Positions 33,301-41,671 of a stretch of 64,000 nt of DNA are shown here, in pieces. The notes beneath the pieces were generated by a model. That model worked only from the letters and a program-made list of their open reading frames with translations, ran no database searches and had not been told where the DNA came from. A program made the translations under genes and the position numbers. The DNA is from Bacillus sp. FJAT-28004 (lineage in GTDB: Bacteria; Bacillota; Bacilli; Paenibacillales; Paenibacillaceae). Where the stretch lies: the NCBI RefSeq assembly GCF_001280845.1, contig NZ_LGHP01000001.1, forward strand, positions 2,847,377 to 2,911,376. Reading direction: 5' to 3'. Numbering within the stretch: the first letter of the stretch is position 1; each line of letters starts with the position of its first letter.

Positions 33301-34712
33301 CCCTTAGGTGCTTGATCCATGCGATGACTTTCCTGATAGACAAAAGGTCCGAGCGGAGAATCACTAAGCGCATAGCCGGCTTCTGCCTTCGCATAGTTGG
33401 CTGTCGATGTAGCGCTTGGGCCATCGGTGTGCATCCACATGACATATTTTTTTGTATGATCGTTATAAATAACTTTTGGACGTTCAATGATGCGGTCCGT
33501 TCCAATATCGTTCAAAATATCAGCTTGGTCCGTTCGGCCAGCATATAACTCTGAAATGAGCGGATCATTTACAAAATCATCGGCGGAACCGATCGCTGTA
33601 AGCGCAAGCCCGTGATCCTCCCAATTGTATAGATCCTTTGAGGCATATACCCTTACTCCTCTGGCCGGCAAATAACCATACGTTTTATCCTCGCCATACC
33701 AGTAATAGGTTTTTGTATTCTCATCAAACATCATGCCCGCGCCATGCGCTTGAATGAGCGCCCCGTTCGTATCTCTCCAGACAGCACCGGGTTTAAAAGA
33801 ATCGTACACCTCTTTAACCGCGAGCTCCGATATCACTTTGTTCAAAGCGGCGATAGCCGCGATGATCTGCTCTTGAATAACAAGATCCGTAATATCTGCA
33901 CCGCTGTCTACAAGGGATTGCAGAACTGAATCACTCTCTTGAATGACCTCGTTCAGTGCTGCGAGACTGTATGGCGTATATTCTGTGTTTGCCGCTTCAG
34001 CTCTAGCAGCTGTAATCTTATTCTCTAAATCTGCTAGCGGAACCGTGATATTGTGTCTAATGATAAGATAATTAATAAGCGGATCGTTATAATTAGAAAG
34101 CGCAGCTGTTGCCGGCCCTTGTATCCTTACGTTTAACAACCCATCGGTCACACTAACTTTACGATAGGTAACCGACTTCTCAGCCCCCTCACCGCCAATA
34201 GCAAAATCACCGCCGGAAACGTTGTCCCCTTCTAGCAGCAGATTCACGCTTCTTCCGCTCCATGGGTTATTAAATCCAAATGTCACGTCGTATTCACCTG
34301 CTGGCAGCTCAAAATCGTAGGCTAACGCCTTATCTCTAACCTGCGTACCGTTATAATATCTTAACGATCCCGACTTCGTCGTTGCATCCCGAACATTTGT
34401 GGCGCTAGTTGTCGTCACCAAGCCCCATGATTTAGATGTGATGGGATCAACCCCGTATACCTGCTCCGTAACCGAGCTATACAAGCCCAGCTTGTCGTTT
34501 CCTTCAACCGTCGTCGGAGTTGAATCACCTGCATTAACGAAATATAAAATGTAGTCGTTATCCTTCAGCTCCTGCTCTGTAAAATCGTCAGTGACAGAAG
34601 ATGCTTCTTCCAGCCCTTCACTTGCTGCATTCACAGGGGCAAGCGAGGTTAGAAAACTTGCTAGTAGAGAGAAGCATAGCGCCAAAGACAGCCATTTCTT
34701 TCTTTGCAACAA
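30324..34712 (-). CDS. SLH-anchored multidomain GH43 glycoside hydrolase
   Basis: 1462 residues. Signal peptide to about 29; a malectin-like beta module about 50-225; a short helical linker; a GH43 five-bladed propeller about 305-660 with AHGAGMMFDENTKTYYWYGE, ERPKVIYNDHTKKYVMWMH, REAPALFKYQGKYYMITSGA and the GDRWNQND end; a bacterial Ig-like domain about 670-745; a second malectin-like module about 755-925, clearly related to the first; a LamG-like domain about 945-1150; another Ig-like domain to about 1260; a Pro/Ser/Thr linker; and three SLH repeats (about 1300-1462) that bind secondary cell-wall polysaccharide. The GH43 part resembles exo-beta-1,3-galactanases. The enzyme acts at the cell surface on arabinogalactan-type plant polysaccharide (inference). 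Own terminator; no operon partner. Confidence 0.93.
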   Translation of the reverse strand: MLQRKKWLSLALCFSLLASFLTSLAPVNAASEGLEEASSVTDDFTEQELKDNDYILYFVNAGDSTPTTVEGNDKLGLYSSVTEQVYGVDPITSKSWGLVTTTSATNVRDATTKSGSLRYYNGTQVRDKALAYDFELPAGEYDVTFGFNNPWSGRSVNLLLEGDNVSGGDFAIGGEGAEKSVTYRKVSVTDGLLNVRIQGPATAALSNYNDPLINYLIIRHNITVPLADLENKITAARAEAANTEYTPYSLAALNEVIQESDSVLQSLVDSGADITDLVIQEQIIAAIAALNKVISELAVKEVYDSFKPGAVWRDTNGALIQAHGAGMMFDENTKTYYWYGEDKTYGYLPARGVRVYASKDLYNWEDHGLALTAIGSADDFVNDPLISELYAGRTDQADILNDIGTDRIIERPKVIYNDHTKKYVMWMHTDGPSATSTANYAKAEAGYALSDSPLGPFVYQESHRMDQAPKGATDNGQPNQPGMARDMTLFKDDDGTAYLVYSSEENLTIYISRLNDSYTDVVGWHKDGNEERDTEYKAVHGEDYVRVFPLAQREAPALFKYQGKYYMITSGATGWAPNVGKYTVADNIMGPWKTMRDVAPSSSTTFGSQSTQVITVDAAAGKFIYMGDRWNQNDLANSRYIWLPIEFGQNDEIALQWHDEWSLDLLDTMGRVTVNTALPTSTTIGKMPALPTTVQVTLSDGTVKDTPISWNISEAAFKIPGTVRVSGILTQLSNKKIEHQIYVIPEGSTYFVHAGGAETSDYKDIATLIGEDHLLNGNVIDQKYDPANNQSWGYIGDNTLTSGTSSGNIFNGLRYLKSNAGDDLSYRFDMDNGSYDVYVGLYDPWSQYSNGKRIADILLNGSVKTSGYVFSDASDVLSYGNISVEDGKLELTVHRAANAGASSSDPQISWIMITDSKGDVVEPPTSSESELIVHYDMSKLEGTSVIDQTGKYNGEWVNPENAEWIKTDAAGAISFAGGNTSSYIEMPQGILDGLTDVTVSALVNWKGKNSAEWLFALGQDDTHYLYMTPKYNADSTARFGIATNGWRNEVTTKAPLLQSDEWKLVTAVMSGVDNKLTLYVDGQLASSGTAGGFTLDQINKKDGISGFIGKSFYAGDAYFGGMIADFQIYDGALLASEVSELKTAADQKLASMEALLLQHAADQLDALSFLGENGSKDEVLTNLELPTTGLHGASITWQSDNESFISNSGAVTRPASDKRDEGVTLTAALTDGKSTVTRTFTFTVLKQPDPSPSPSPDPTPSPTPNPGTNPTPSPSPDPTPSPEPQPHFKDTAGHWAAASINKLSDKNILGGFPDGSFKPNQEMSRAEFSAVIYRLLGFKAESSESGFGDITPTAWYNKYVNGLHAAGIITGFDDGSFKPNQEMTREEAFVILYRAVKDQLIVASGAAKPSFADESGVSSWAKEALAALAEAGIIKGYEDGSIRPKEKITRAEIASIVANFVK

Positions 34713-35038
34713 TCGAATTCCTCCTTTAATTTGAGTATCCGCTCTTTATGTATGCGCTTGCAGATCGTGTTGATTAGAACGTCTCCATGAATGTTAGCCT
34801 AGCTGTACGGTCTCTTCAACTGAACAATATGAACAGCAGTGAACTTCCATTAGACCGCCTATTCCATGCAGGAATCAAGCAGTTATGTTCACTCAGGTTT
34901 GTTTATTTCACCTGTCTCAATCAAAATGTACAAGTGTAAAACAGAAAAAAGGCTGCCTTGCGGCAAGCCCCTTCCTTCCGTATTCCATTACAAAATCATG
35001 ACCCCTGCTTGGTTGCAGAGGTCATCTTCTGCTCACCA
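34713..35038. other. Intergenic region with two hairpins
   Basis: No gene. On the minus strand it carries, from right to left, a hairpin ATGACCTCTGC/GCAGGGGTCAT at 34997-35027 and a terminator GGCTTGCC-gca-AGGCAGCC followed by six T at 34944-34970, which end the pentapeptide gene. The left 200 bases hold the promoter region of the GH43 gene; an AGGAGG ribosome site lies just before its start. Nothing else is seen. Confidence 0.65.
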
Positions 35039-35695
35039 TTATGTTCCATCATTGACGACAAGTCCAAAAATTGTCGCCATTGTTATCGCCTGCGCAGGCG
35101 AAATGATACAGCGCCGCAAATCCTCAAGCGCAACGCCTAAGCTGTTAAATTCGCAGCTGCTAATATCGATACCGCCAAGCTTGGTCTGTGACAGCTGCGC
35201 TTGATCGATATTTACTTCATGCAGAAAGAAATTAGCTAATGTCATATTCGACATGTCCGCTTTGGCTAACGAGCTTTTCTCGAATTTAACGCCTTTTGCA
35301 TTCGTGAAGCGCAGGACAGCGTAATCCGCAACACATTGATCAAACCATACGTTTCGCAGCATTGATCCTGTTATATCCATGCCAAGCAGCTTGCAATTAA
35401 GAAAGGAGACCCTGTGAAAAACCGCTTCGCTCAGGTCGATATTTGATAAATCACAGTTTTCAAAACGAACATCGGTAAATTCCGCTTTTCTCAGGCTCGT
35501 CGCTCGGAACGACACATTGTTAAACACCACTCGATCAAAGCAAGGTTTATAAGCCGATTGATTATGTACGCCGCAATCTTGAATGATACTGTCGCTAATC
35601 TCAATCTCATCCGCCCATTCGTAATCGGGAACATCTAAGGATTGCAATTCGCTAGGTATTTTGGGAGCTTCAATTTTCTCTTTTTTACTAGACAT
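35039..35695 (-). CDS. Pentapeptide-repeat protein
   Basis: 218 residues. After a charged N-terminus of about 35 residues with IPSELQSLDVPDYEWADEI, most of the chain follows the A(D/N)LXX pentapeptide pattern (for example SLRKAEFTDVRFENCDLSNIDLSEAVFHRV), expected to form a four-sided right-handed beta-helix. The last segment (DLRRCIISPAQAITMATIFGLVV) is a typical C-terminal cap, as in Qnr-like proteins. Function unknown; some members mimic DNA and protect gyrase, but nothing specific to that is visible. Compare the HAAS-fused pentapeptide protein at 4974-5840. Two hairpins follow its stop; it is not part of an operon. Confidence 0.85.
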   Translation of the reverse strand: MSSKKEKIEAPKIPSELQSLDVPDYEWADEIEISDSIIQDCGVHNQSAYKPCFDRVVFNNVSFRATSLRKAEFTDVRFENCDLSNIDLSEAVFHRVSFLNCKLLGMDITGSMLRNVWFDQCVADYAVLRFTNAKGVKFEKSSLAKADMSNMTLANFFLHEVNIDQAQLSQTKLGGIDISSCEFNSLGVALEDLRRCIISPAQAITMATIFGLVVNDGT

Positions 35696-35962
35696 AAGTA
35701 TGATAACCTGCCTTTATTATAAAATAGATTCCATCCGTTTCTTTATATTATACACCTACAAATCACGATAGGACGATTTCGTTTCAATATAGACAAATCT
35801 AAGTGATGAGGATTAATTGCCATGAAAAGACGGGTAATGAGGTGTATTGTTTGGCATCGCTAATGACTTCTTCTGCTCCCCCATCTATAATGTGAATAAA
35901 TATGTGTTTAAAGTATGCAATAAAAGGGGAAGTTCCCTTTTAAGACGGAATAGAGGTGTGTT

Positions 35963-37249
35963 ATGAAATATGAAATGTCGCTGGAGCAGCGCGATAACAT
36001 AATGGGAACACTGTCGGAGGAGCAACGACATTTTTTGCACCATGAGCTAGTTAGAGGCAGAAGAACCTTGTTTGCACGACAGCTCGCCCGAAAAAAATGC
36101 CAGTTCATTCCTGAGGATGCACAGTTCGAGGATATTGAATCGTTCATTGAAGAATGGGACTATATAGGATTTACCGATAGCGGCGAAGTGTCTCCTCACA
36201 CTAAATGTGAATGCGGCCGTTCCTTGCGGTACCAGCATCAGGTGCTTCATCTCCCTACAAATACGATCCGCTACTTTGGTATCGAGCATTTACAATTGCA
36301 CACTGGAATCGATGCGAAAGCCATATCCGATATTATGAAAGGATTCGATATTCTCGATGGCGAGATGAACGAGATGTTATGCAAATATAGAGATGGCTGG
36401 CAGCTCGATCAGCATCTTTTTTTGCCATTGCCAGCTGATCTTGAAGTACCTACCGACATTCAGGCACACCTAGATGCCAAGCTTCCGCTTCTGGAGAGAC
36501 AGCTGTCACGTATCCGCAGAAGATTGCATGAACTCGACCTAGCAAGCAGGAAGAAGCGAATAGCAGCAGCTTTAACATTCTATGATCATTCCTCATCGGA
36601 AGAGGATGAACAGCCAATACCTGACACCGCGAACATTCCAAGCGACTTCGGTTATGGCAATGACATTATCGAGAATAGCAGCGAGCCTGCTGACATTCCC
36701 GGAAATAAAAAGGCAAAGCAAGGCTCCTTTAACTTTGGAGAAAACGATGTTACGCAGGGTGTTCTCAGCTTTGAGAATACCGATGACGGTCAAGGTGCGT
36801 TTGTGTTCGATGAAATCGAACACAGTCAAGGCGCATTCGTCTTCGATGAGATAGAGGAGAGCCAAGGCGCGTTTGTGTTTGATGAGCCTTCGGTTAATCA
36901 AGATGCTTTCGCGTTTGAGGAAGCAGGCAAGAAATTAGGCGCCGCCGCGATTAGAGAAGCCGAGCTAAGCAGCTCGAACGCCAAGAAATCAAGTCCCTTT
37001 TATTTGTCACAGCCAGCTCAGCGCGTCGTGGATGATGCTCTCAAATATGGACGCATCAGTACTTTAGCTATCTCTAACTTCTTAATAGAACAGAAGCTCG
37101 TAAATGATACGAGGATGTCTACCGGCAAGCCTGGCATCTATATTGCTGTGGCGGCTTATTTGGACAAGCTTTCAGCAACAGGCCTTTGCGAGCTTGTGCT
37201 GGGCAACTCGGATGATCGTGTCTATACGAACACGAAGGCTCCACAATAA
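35963..37249 (+). CDS. DUF3895-like protein with six 12-residue repeats
   Basis: 428 residues. The N-terminal part LSEEQRHFLHHELVRGRRTLFARQLARKKC and a later segment with CECGRSLRYQHQVLHL (Cys and His as for metal binding) match uncharacterised Paenibacillus proteins I would label DUF3895, with moderate certainty. Residues 253-324 are six 12-residue units of consensus QGAFVFDExxxx, acidic and apparently disordered. The C-terminal domain (about 345-428) looks like a small helical fold with SQPAQRVVDDALKYGRIS and KPGIYIAVAAYLDKL. No signal peptide, so cytoplasmic. AGGTG lies before the ATG. It stands alone. Confidence 0.6.
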   Translation: MKYEMSLEQRDNIMGTLSEEQRHFLHHELVRGRRTLFARQLARKKCQFIPEDAQFEDIESFIEEWDYIGFTDSGEVSPHTKCECGRSLRYQHQVLHLPTNTIRYFGIEHLQLHTGIDAKAISDIMKGFDILDGEMNEMLCKYRDGWQLDQHLFLPLPADLEVPTDIQAHLDAKLPLLERQLSRIRRRLHELDLASRKKRIAAALTFYDHSSSEEDEQPIPDTANIPSDFGYGNDIIENSSEPADIPGNKKAKQGSFNFGENDVTQGVLSFENTDDGQGAFVFDEIEHSQGAFVFDEIEESQGAFVFDEPSVNQDAFAFEEAGKKLGAAAIREAELSSSNAKKSSPFYLSQPAQRVVDDALKYGRISTLAISNFLIEQKLVNDTRMSTGKPGIYIAVAAYLDKLSATGLCELVLGNSDDRVYTNTKAPQ

Positions 37250-37551
37250 CGTTTTTGGATGAGCGTAAACCAAGCTTTTATATCACATCGAATTTCAATT
37301 TTGAAACGACTCTATAGTCCCCGTTTTTTTTGTGAGAGCTTGACCATTGCAAGCATAGCTGCTTCATGGTTAAGCCTCTCATAATGGTAAAAACTCCGCG
37401 TAATCACTCATTTCTCTCTCGAATTAATCAAACATTTTCTCATGAATTATTAACGTTATTTTTTACCATAATAATTAAAACTGCAACATTAACTAATTAC
37501 TTTCCGTTTTTAAACTTGATAAAATAAATAACACCGAGGAGATTGATTACG

Positions 37552-38076
37552 ATGAAAAAAAGTTATTTCGCATTTATACTTGTCATTGTGTTAGGTTTGG
37601 TGCTGACTGCATGCTCTGGTTCGAACTCAAATTCAGGAACTAATTCCAATACATCTGGCAACAAAGAAGAATCATTCGTAACGACAAAAAAGACTAAAGA
37701 AATGGTTGACGGCATGTTGGCCAAAATCCAGCAACCAGCATTAGGTGAAATGACTGGCGATATGGTCAAACAAATGTATTACTTTGATCCAGCTATTTTG
37801 GAAGAATATACAATTATGTCACCTATGATAAATATTAAAACAAATGAAATAGCGGTATTCAAAGTGAAGGATGCTAAAGACCTTGCAGCTGTAGAAGACG
37901 GCATCGAGAAGCGTGCTGCGGATGTTCAAAAATCGTTTGAAACTTATTTGCCGGATCAATATGAGAACGCAAAAAACTATAAGCTTGTAACGAAGGGCAA
38001 TTACGCCTTTTTCGTAATCTCTGAAGATGCGGATAAATTTGTGACTGAATTCGATTCCTTCTTCGCCAAAAAATAA
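37552..38076 (+). CDS. DUF4358 lipoprotein
   Basis: 174 residues from the ATG at 37552 with GAGGAG 10 bases upstream; a TTG nine bases earlier sits on top of that site. Signal peptide with lipobox LTAC (Cys near residue 21), a Ser/Asn-rich spacer, then the DUF4358 domain with QPALGEMTGDMVKQMYYFDP and VFKVKDAKDLAAVEDGIEKRAADV. The next gene starts 5 bases after its stop. In Firmicutes DUF4358 genes regularly sit beside MBOAT acyltransferases and DHHW/AlgJ-like proteins, as here, so it probably takes part in modifying a cell-surface polymer outside the membrane. Confidence 0.85.
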   Translation: MKKSYFAFILVIVLGLVLTACSGSNSNSGTNSNTSGNKEESFVTTKKTKEMVDGMLAKIQQPALGEMTGDMVKQMYYFDPAILEEYTIMSPMINIKTNEIAVFKVKDAKDLAAVEDGIEKRAADVQKSFETYLPDQYENAKNYKLVTKGNYAFFVISEDADKFVTEFDSFFAKK

Positions 38077-38081
38077 GAAGT

Positions 38082-39470
38082 ATGGTATTCAGCAGTCTAC
38101 TTTTTCTATTTCTATTTCTTCCTGCTGTATTGCTGTTGTATTTCGTGTCTCCGTGGCGAATTAAAAACTTAGTTTTATTCGCCACAAGCCTCGTATTTTA
38201 TGCATGGGGCGAGCCCGTGTACATTGCAATCATGCTGCTCTCGACGGTTACTGACTACTGCTTCGGACTCGTTCTTAGCAATCCGAAGCGGAGCAGCCTG
38301 CAGCGGAAATGGATTGTCGTCGCCTCTATCATCGTAAACTTAACCTTGCTTGGTTATTTTAAATACGCTGATTTTCTCATTAACAATGTGAATGCACTAT
38401 TAGGTACACAAATACCGCTGACTGACTTGGCCTTGCCAATCGGCATCTCCTTTTATACTTTTCAATCGATGTCCTACATTATTGATGTTTATAGAGGCAC
38501 AGCAAAGGCACAACGCAACTGGATTGACTTCGGAACGTTTGTCGCTTTGTTCCCTCAGCTTGTCGCAGGACCCATCGTTCAATATTCCACGATTGCCGAG
38601 CAATTGCGCCATCGCACAGTGAACACTCCGCTATTCGCCGAAGGCGTTAGACGGTTTATTATTGGATTGGCCAAAAAAGTGCTGCTTGCAAACAATATTG
38701 GACTGCTATGGAATACGATATCAAGCACAGGAGCAGATACGATGCCTGCACTGACTGCTTGGCTCGGTATTATCGCCTTTGCCTTCCAAATTTATTTTGA
38801 TTTCAGCGGTTATTCCGATATGGCTATTGGGCTTGGCATGATGTTTGGCTTCCGGTTTAACGAAAACTTCAATCGTCCTTATACGGCTCAAAGCATTACT
38901 GATTTTTGGCGACGCTGGCATATATCACTCAGCACCTGGTTCCGGGACTATGTGTACATACCGCTTGGAGGTAACCGCAAAGGCCCTTGGATACAGCTTC
39001 GTAACATTATGATCGTATGGCTGCTGACCGGCATTTGGCATGGAGCAAGCTGGAACTTTTTGCTTTGGGGCTTATACTTCGGAGTTGTACTTGTGTTCGA
39101 GAAATGGTTCGGTCTAAAGCTCTTGCAGCGAATGCCTGCTTGGGTTAGGCATCTGTACGCGCTGCTGCTCATTTTGATCGGCTGGGTATTCTTTGCCTTT
39201 GACGATCTATCTAATATGGGTACTTACTTTGCTGCTATGTTTGGTGCCAATGATCAGCCATTATGGAATAATGAAACCTTATATTTGTTATATACAAATG
39301 CTATTTTAATCGTATTATTAGTGCTTGCATCCTTGCCCAAGCGAACGCTCAAGGAAGGCCGAAGTGCTCGTCCGGTTCTACAGCTGGGCTGGCATGCTTT
39401 GCTTTTCTTTATGTCCGTGGCTTACTTAGTTGATGCGACGTTTAACCCATTTCTATATTTCCGTTTCTAA
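38082..39470 (+). CDS. MBOAT-family O-acyltransferase (AlgI/DltB-like)
   Basis: 462 residues with about eleven hydrophobic segments. Family marks: FYTFQSMSYIIDVYRG, FFPQL-type segment FGTFVALFPQLVAGPI, RFIIGLAKKVLLANNI, and the catalytic region TDFWRRWHISLSTWFRDYVYIPLGG with the conserved His in LTGIWHGASWNFLLWGLYFG. Such enzymes transfer acetyl or other acyl groups from a cytoplasmic donor across the membrane to a polysaccharide or teichoic acid. It starts 5 bases after the DUF4358 gene and is followed 21 bases later by the DHHW gene, so the three act together. Confidence 0.95.
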   Translation: MVFSSLLFLFLFLPAVLLLYFVSPWRIKNLVLFATSLVFYAWGEPVYIAIMLLSTVTDYCFGLVLSNPKRSSLQRKWIVVASIIVNLTLLGYFKYADFLINNVNALLGTQIPLTDLALPIGISFYTFQSMSYIIDVYRGTAKAQRNWIDFGTFVALFPQLVAGPIVQYSTIAEQLRHRTVNTPLFAEGVRRFIIGLAKKVLLANNIGLLWNTISSTGADTMPALTAWLGIIAFAFQIYFDFSGYSDMAIGLGMMFGFRFNENFNRPYTAQSITDFWRRWHISLSTWFRDYVYIPLGGNRKGPWIQLRNIMIVWLLTGIWHGASWNFLLWGLYFGVVLVFEKWFGLKLLQRMPAWVRHLYALLLILIGWVFFAFDDLSNMGTYFAAMFGANDQPLWNNETLYLLYTNAILIVLLVLASLPKRTLKEGRSARPVLQLGWHALLFFMSVAYLVDATFNPFLYFRF

Positions 39471-39491
39471 TGGAAAAGGAGGCTGACGGTT

Positions 39492-40640
39492 TTGAGCAAG
39501 AAGACGGACCACGTTTTTGTGTGGGGCTTCGTCAGTATCCTATTTGCTATGTCGTTATTATTTTTTATACTGCCCGTACAAGCATTCTCAGACGTTGAGA
39601 ATCGCACGCTCCAGAAATCACCTGAGCTGAATTGGGATAATCTTTGGTCAAAGAAGTTTGCCGATGATACGGAAAACTACGTAACCGATCATTTCCCTTT
39701 CCGGACTCACTGGGTATGGACGAAGTCTGTGCTCGAGCAGCTTCGCCTGCAGCAGGAAAATAACGGCATATACAAAGGCTCTGACGGTTATTTGTTCGAG
39801 AAGTTTGATAAACCGAACGATAAAGAATTAGAAGAATATACGGCAGCGGTGAAAAAGTTTGCACAAAACCACCCTAATGCTAACATCACCTTTATGCTAG
39901 CCCCAACCTCCATTGGCCTATATCCAGAACGGCTGCCGTGGCTGGCTGATGCTTATCCGCAAACGAAGGTAAATAGTTTTATCGCTAATCAGGTAAAGGA
40001 GAGTCTGTCATTTATCGACGGATTCGATTTTCTGAAGCCTGAATCCGGCAGCACCAAACCGCTTTATTACAAAACTGATCACCACTGGACGACCTATGGC
40101 GCATATCTTGCCTATGTCGCTTACGCAGAGAAGATGGGCTGGACACCTGCTGCCGAGAAAGATTTCGACATCGAGACCGTTACCCATTCCTTTTTAGGCA
40201 GCTATCACACACGTGGTCAGTTCAGCGGTTTAACACCTGACTCCATTGAGGCCTACAAAGCTAACAACGGAATTACAACAGACATGTATGTCGCTGATAC
40301 AGACGAAACCTTTACCACCATGTATGATTCAAGCTATTTGGCAAAAAAGGATAAGTACTCGTATTTCCTTGGCGGCGTGCACGCATTGATGACGCTTCAT
40401 AGCGAGCTTCCTCCGAAGCAAGTCGATAAGAAGAAGCTGCTTGTTATTAAAGATTCGTACGCGCACAGCTTCCTCCCTTTTCTGACGCAGCATGTAGAGG
40501 ATATCCATGTGATCGACATTCGCTACTATAACGGTAACATTAGTGACTATATGGAAGCCAATAAGATTGATGATGTGCTCTTACTCTTCAATACGACGAC
40601 CTTTATTGCGGAACGCAATTTATTGAAGCTGAAGTATTAA
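39492..40640 (+). CDS. DHHW-family exported protein (AlgJ/AlgX/DltD-like role)
   Basis: 382 residues from a TTG with AGGAGG 9 bases upstream. One N-terminal hydrophobic anchor (about 8-30), then an SGNH-like catalytic domain. The family signature TDHHWTTYGAYLAY (about residue 196) contains the Asp-His-His-Trp motif; the Ser and Asn positions are in LLVIKDSYAHSFLPFL and LAPTSIGLYPERLP. It completes an acyl transfer system with the MBOAT protein, moving the acyl group to a surface glycan outside the membrane. The acceptor polymer is not known. A terminator closes the operon. Confidence 0.92.
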   Translation: MSKKTDHVFVWGFVSILFAMSLLFFILPVQAFSDVENRTLQKSPELNWDNLWSKKFADDTENYVTDHFPFRTHWVWTKSVLEQLRLQQENNGIYKGSDGYLFEKFDKPNDKELEEYTAAVKKFAQNHPNANITFMLAPTSIGLYPERLPWLADAYPQTKVNSFIANQVKESLSFIDGFDFLKPESGSTKPLYYKTDHHWTTYGAYLAYVAYAEKMGWTPAAEKDFDIETVTHSFLGSYHTRGQFSGLTPDSIEAYKANNGITTDMYVADTDETFTTMYDSSYLAKKDKYSYFLGGVHALMTLHSELPPKQVDKKKLLVIKDSYAHSFLPFLTQHVEDIHVIDIRYYNGNISDYMEANKIDDVLLLFNTTTFIAERNLLKLKY

Positions 40641-40667
40641 GGGTGAGCTGGAATTGATGCGTAACAG

Positions 40668-40708
40668 AAAGGAGCAGCCTCTGGGGGGCTGCTCCTATTT
40701 TATTTGGC
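40668..40708 (+). terminator. Terminator of the MBOAT operon
   Basis: GGAGCAGCC-tctggg-GGGCTGCTCC followed by TATTTTATTT, 30 bases after the DHHW gene stop. Confidence 0.85.
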
Positions 40709-40899
40709 GCTTTTCTAGCTTACTACCTCCCAGAAATAGGATGAGAAAAAAGGAAAATGACTGAAACTAACCGAATATAAATGCTAAGTCACCTACATTG
40801 GAGGTTTAAATTGTGAAAATTAATGCGAATTTTAATTTTTCCTGCCTGAAGCCAAGAGTACTCCTTCCTAATTAAATATAATTTAGGGAGGGTATATAC

Positions 40900-41559
40900 G
40901 TGAGTAAACAAAAAAGATTAATTATTATTGAAGGTATTCCTGGCTCCGGAAAAACGACAACAGCTAAATCCATTTTAGATACGTTAACTTCAAGGCAAGT
41001 AGCAGCAAGATGTTTTTTAGAAGAGGAAACACTTCATCCCCTTCTCTTACAAGGAATGGATTTCAGTTCTTTCGCAAATGAAGAAGAAGCGGATCAGTTC
41101 ATAGAACTTCTTACCGCTCGTTATCGCGATTTTGTTCAAGCTCAACTGAACAGTGACCATGAAGTCATTATTATTGAAAGTGTGTTTTTTCAAGATGCCA
41201 TTAGTGTCGCTCACCTGATGGGTATGGATAAACGCAAACTTCTCGACTTTTCTTCTTCACTACAGAAGATACTGACACCACTGACACCAAGCCTTATTTA
41301 CTATTATCAATTGGACGTTGAGAAACAATGGCGATTTATTTGCAGCGTAAGAGGAAATGAATGGGGACCCGTCTCCCTGCACACGGATGAGGATTTCCAA
41401 CAGGCTGCGGAGGTCTGGGCAAAAAGTCAGGCATTTGTTCGTGCAATTGTTGATCATTGGGCCATTCCAAAATTGATCATTGAGAATAGTGATTATCTAT
41501 GGGGTGAATACAAACTCCAGATCAGTGAATTCCTTGATTCGCTGATTCCAGTTAATTAA
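40900..41559 (+). CDS. P-loop kinase-like protein
   Basis: 219 residues from a GTG with GGGAGGG upstream. Walker A is IEGIPGSGKTTTAKSI (residues 9-24), as in thymidylate/deoxynucleoside kinases and related small-molecule kinases. A later stretch EVIIIESVFFQDAI carries the Walker B-like Glu and Asp, and RGNEWGPVSLHTDEDF may form the lid. The substrate is unknown, but the layout matches uncharacterised Bacillales proteins annotated as AAA family or kinase-like. It stands alone with its own terminator. No signal peptide. Confidence 0.8.
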   Translation: MSKQKRLIIIEGIPGSGKTTTAKSILDTLTSRQVAARCFLEEETLHPLLLQGMDFSSFANEEEADQFIELLTARYRDFVQAQLNSDHEVIIIESVFFQDAISVAHLMGMDKRKLLDFSSSLQKILTPLTPSLIYYYQLDVEKQWRFICSVRGNEWGPVSLHTDEDFQQAAEVWAKSQAFVRAIVDHWAIPKLIIENSDYLWGEYKLQISEFLDSLIPVN

Positions 41560-41577
41560 GTAGACCCATCTAAACCT

Positions 41578-41612
41578 AAAAGCCGATGTTCTCTAGAGAA
41601 CATCGGCTTTGA
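41578..41612. terminator. Terminator, possibly bidirectional
   Basis: AAGCCGATGTTCTC-taga-GAACATCGGCTTT at 41580-41609, 20 bases after the kinase-like gene; the short T tract after it is weak on the plus strand. It lies between convergent genes and may serve both. Confidence 0.65.
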
Positions 41613-41671
41613 CATTCGATAATATAACGGCAATGGTCATGGAATCAATGTGCTGCCGTTCACTATTGAAT

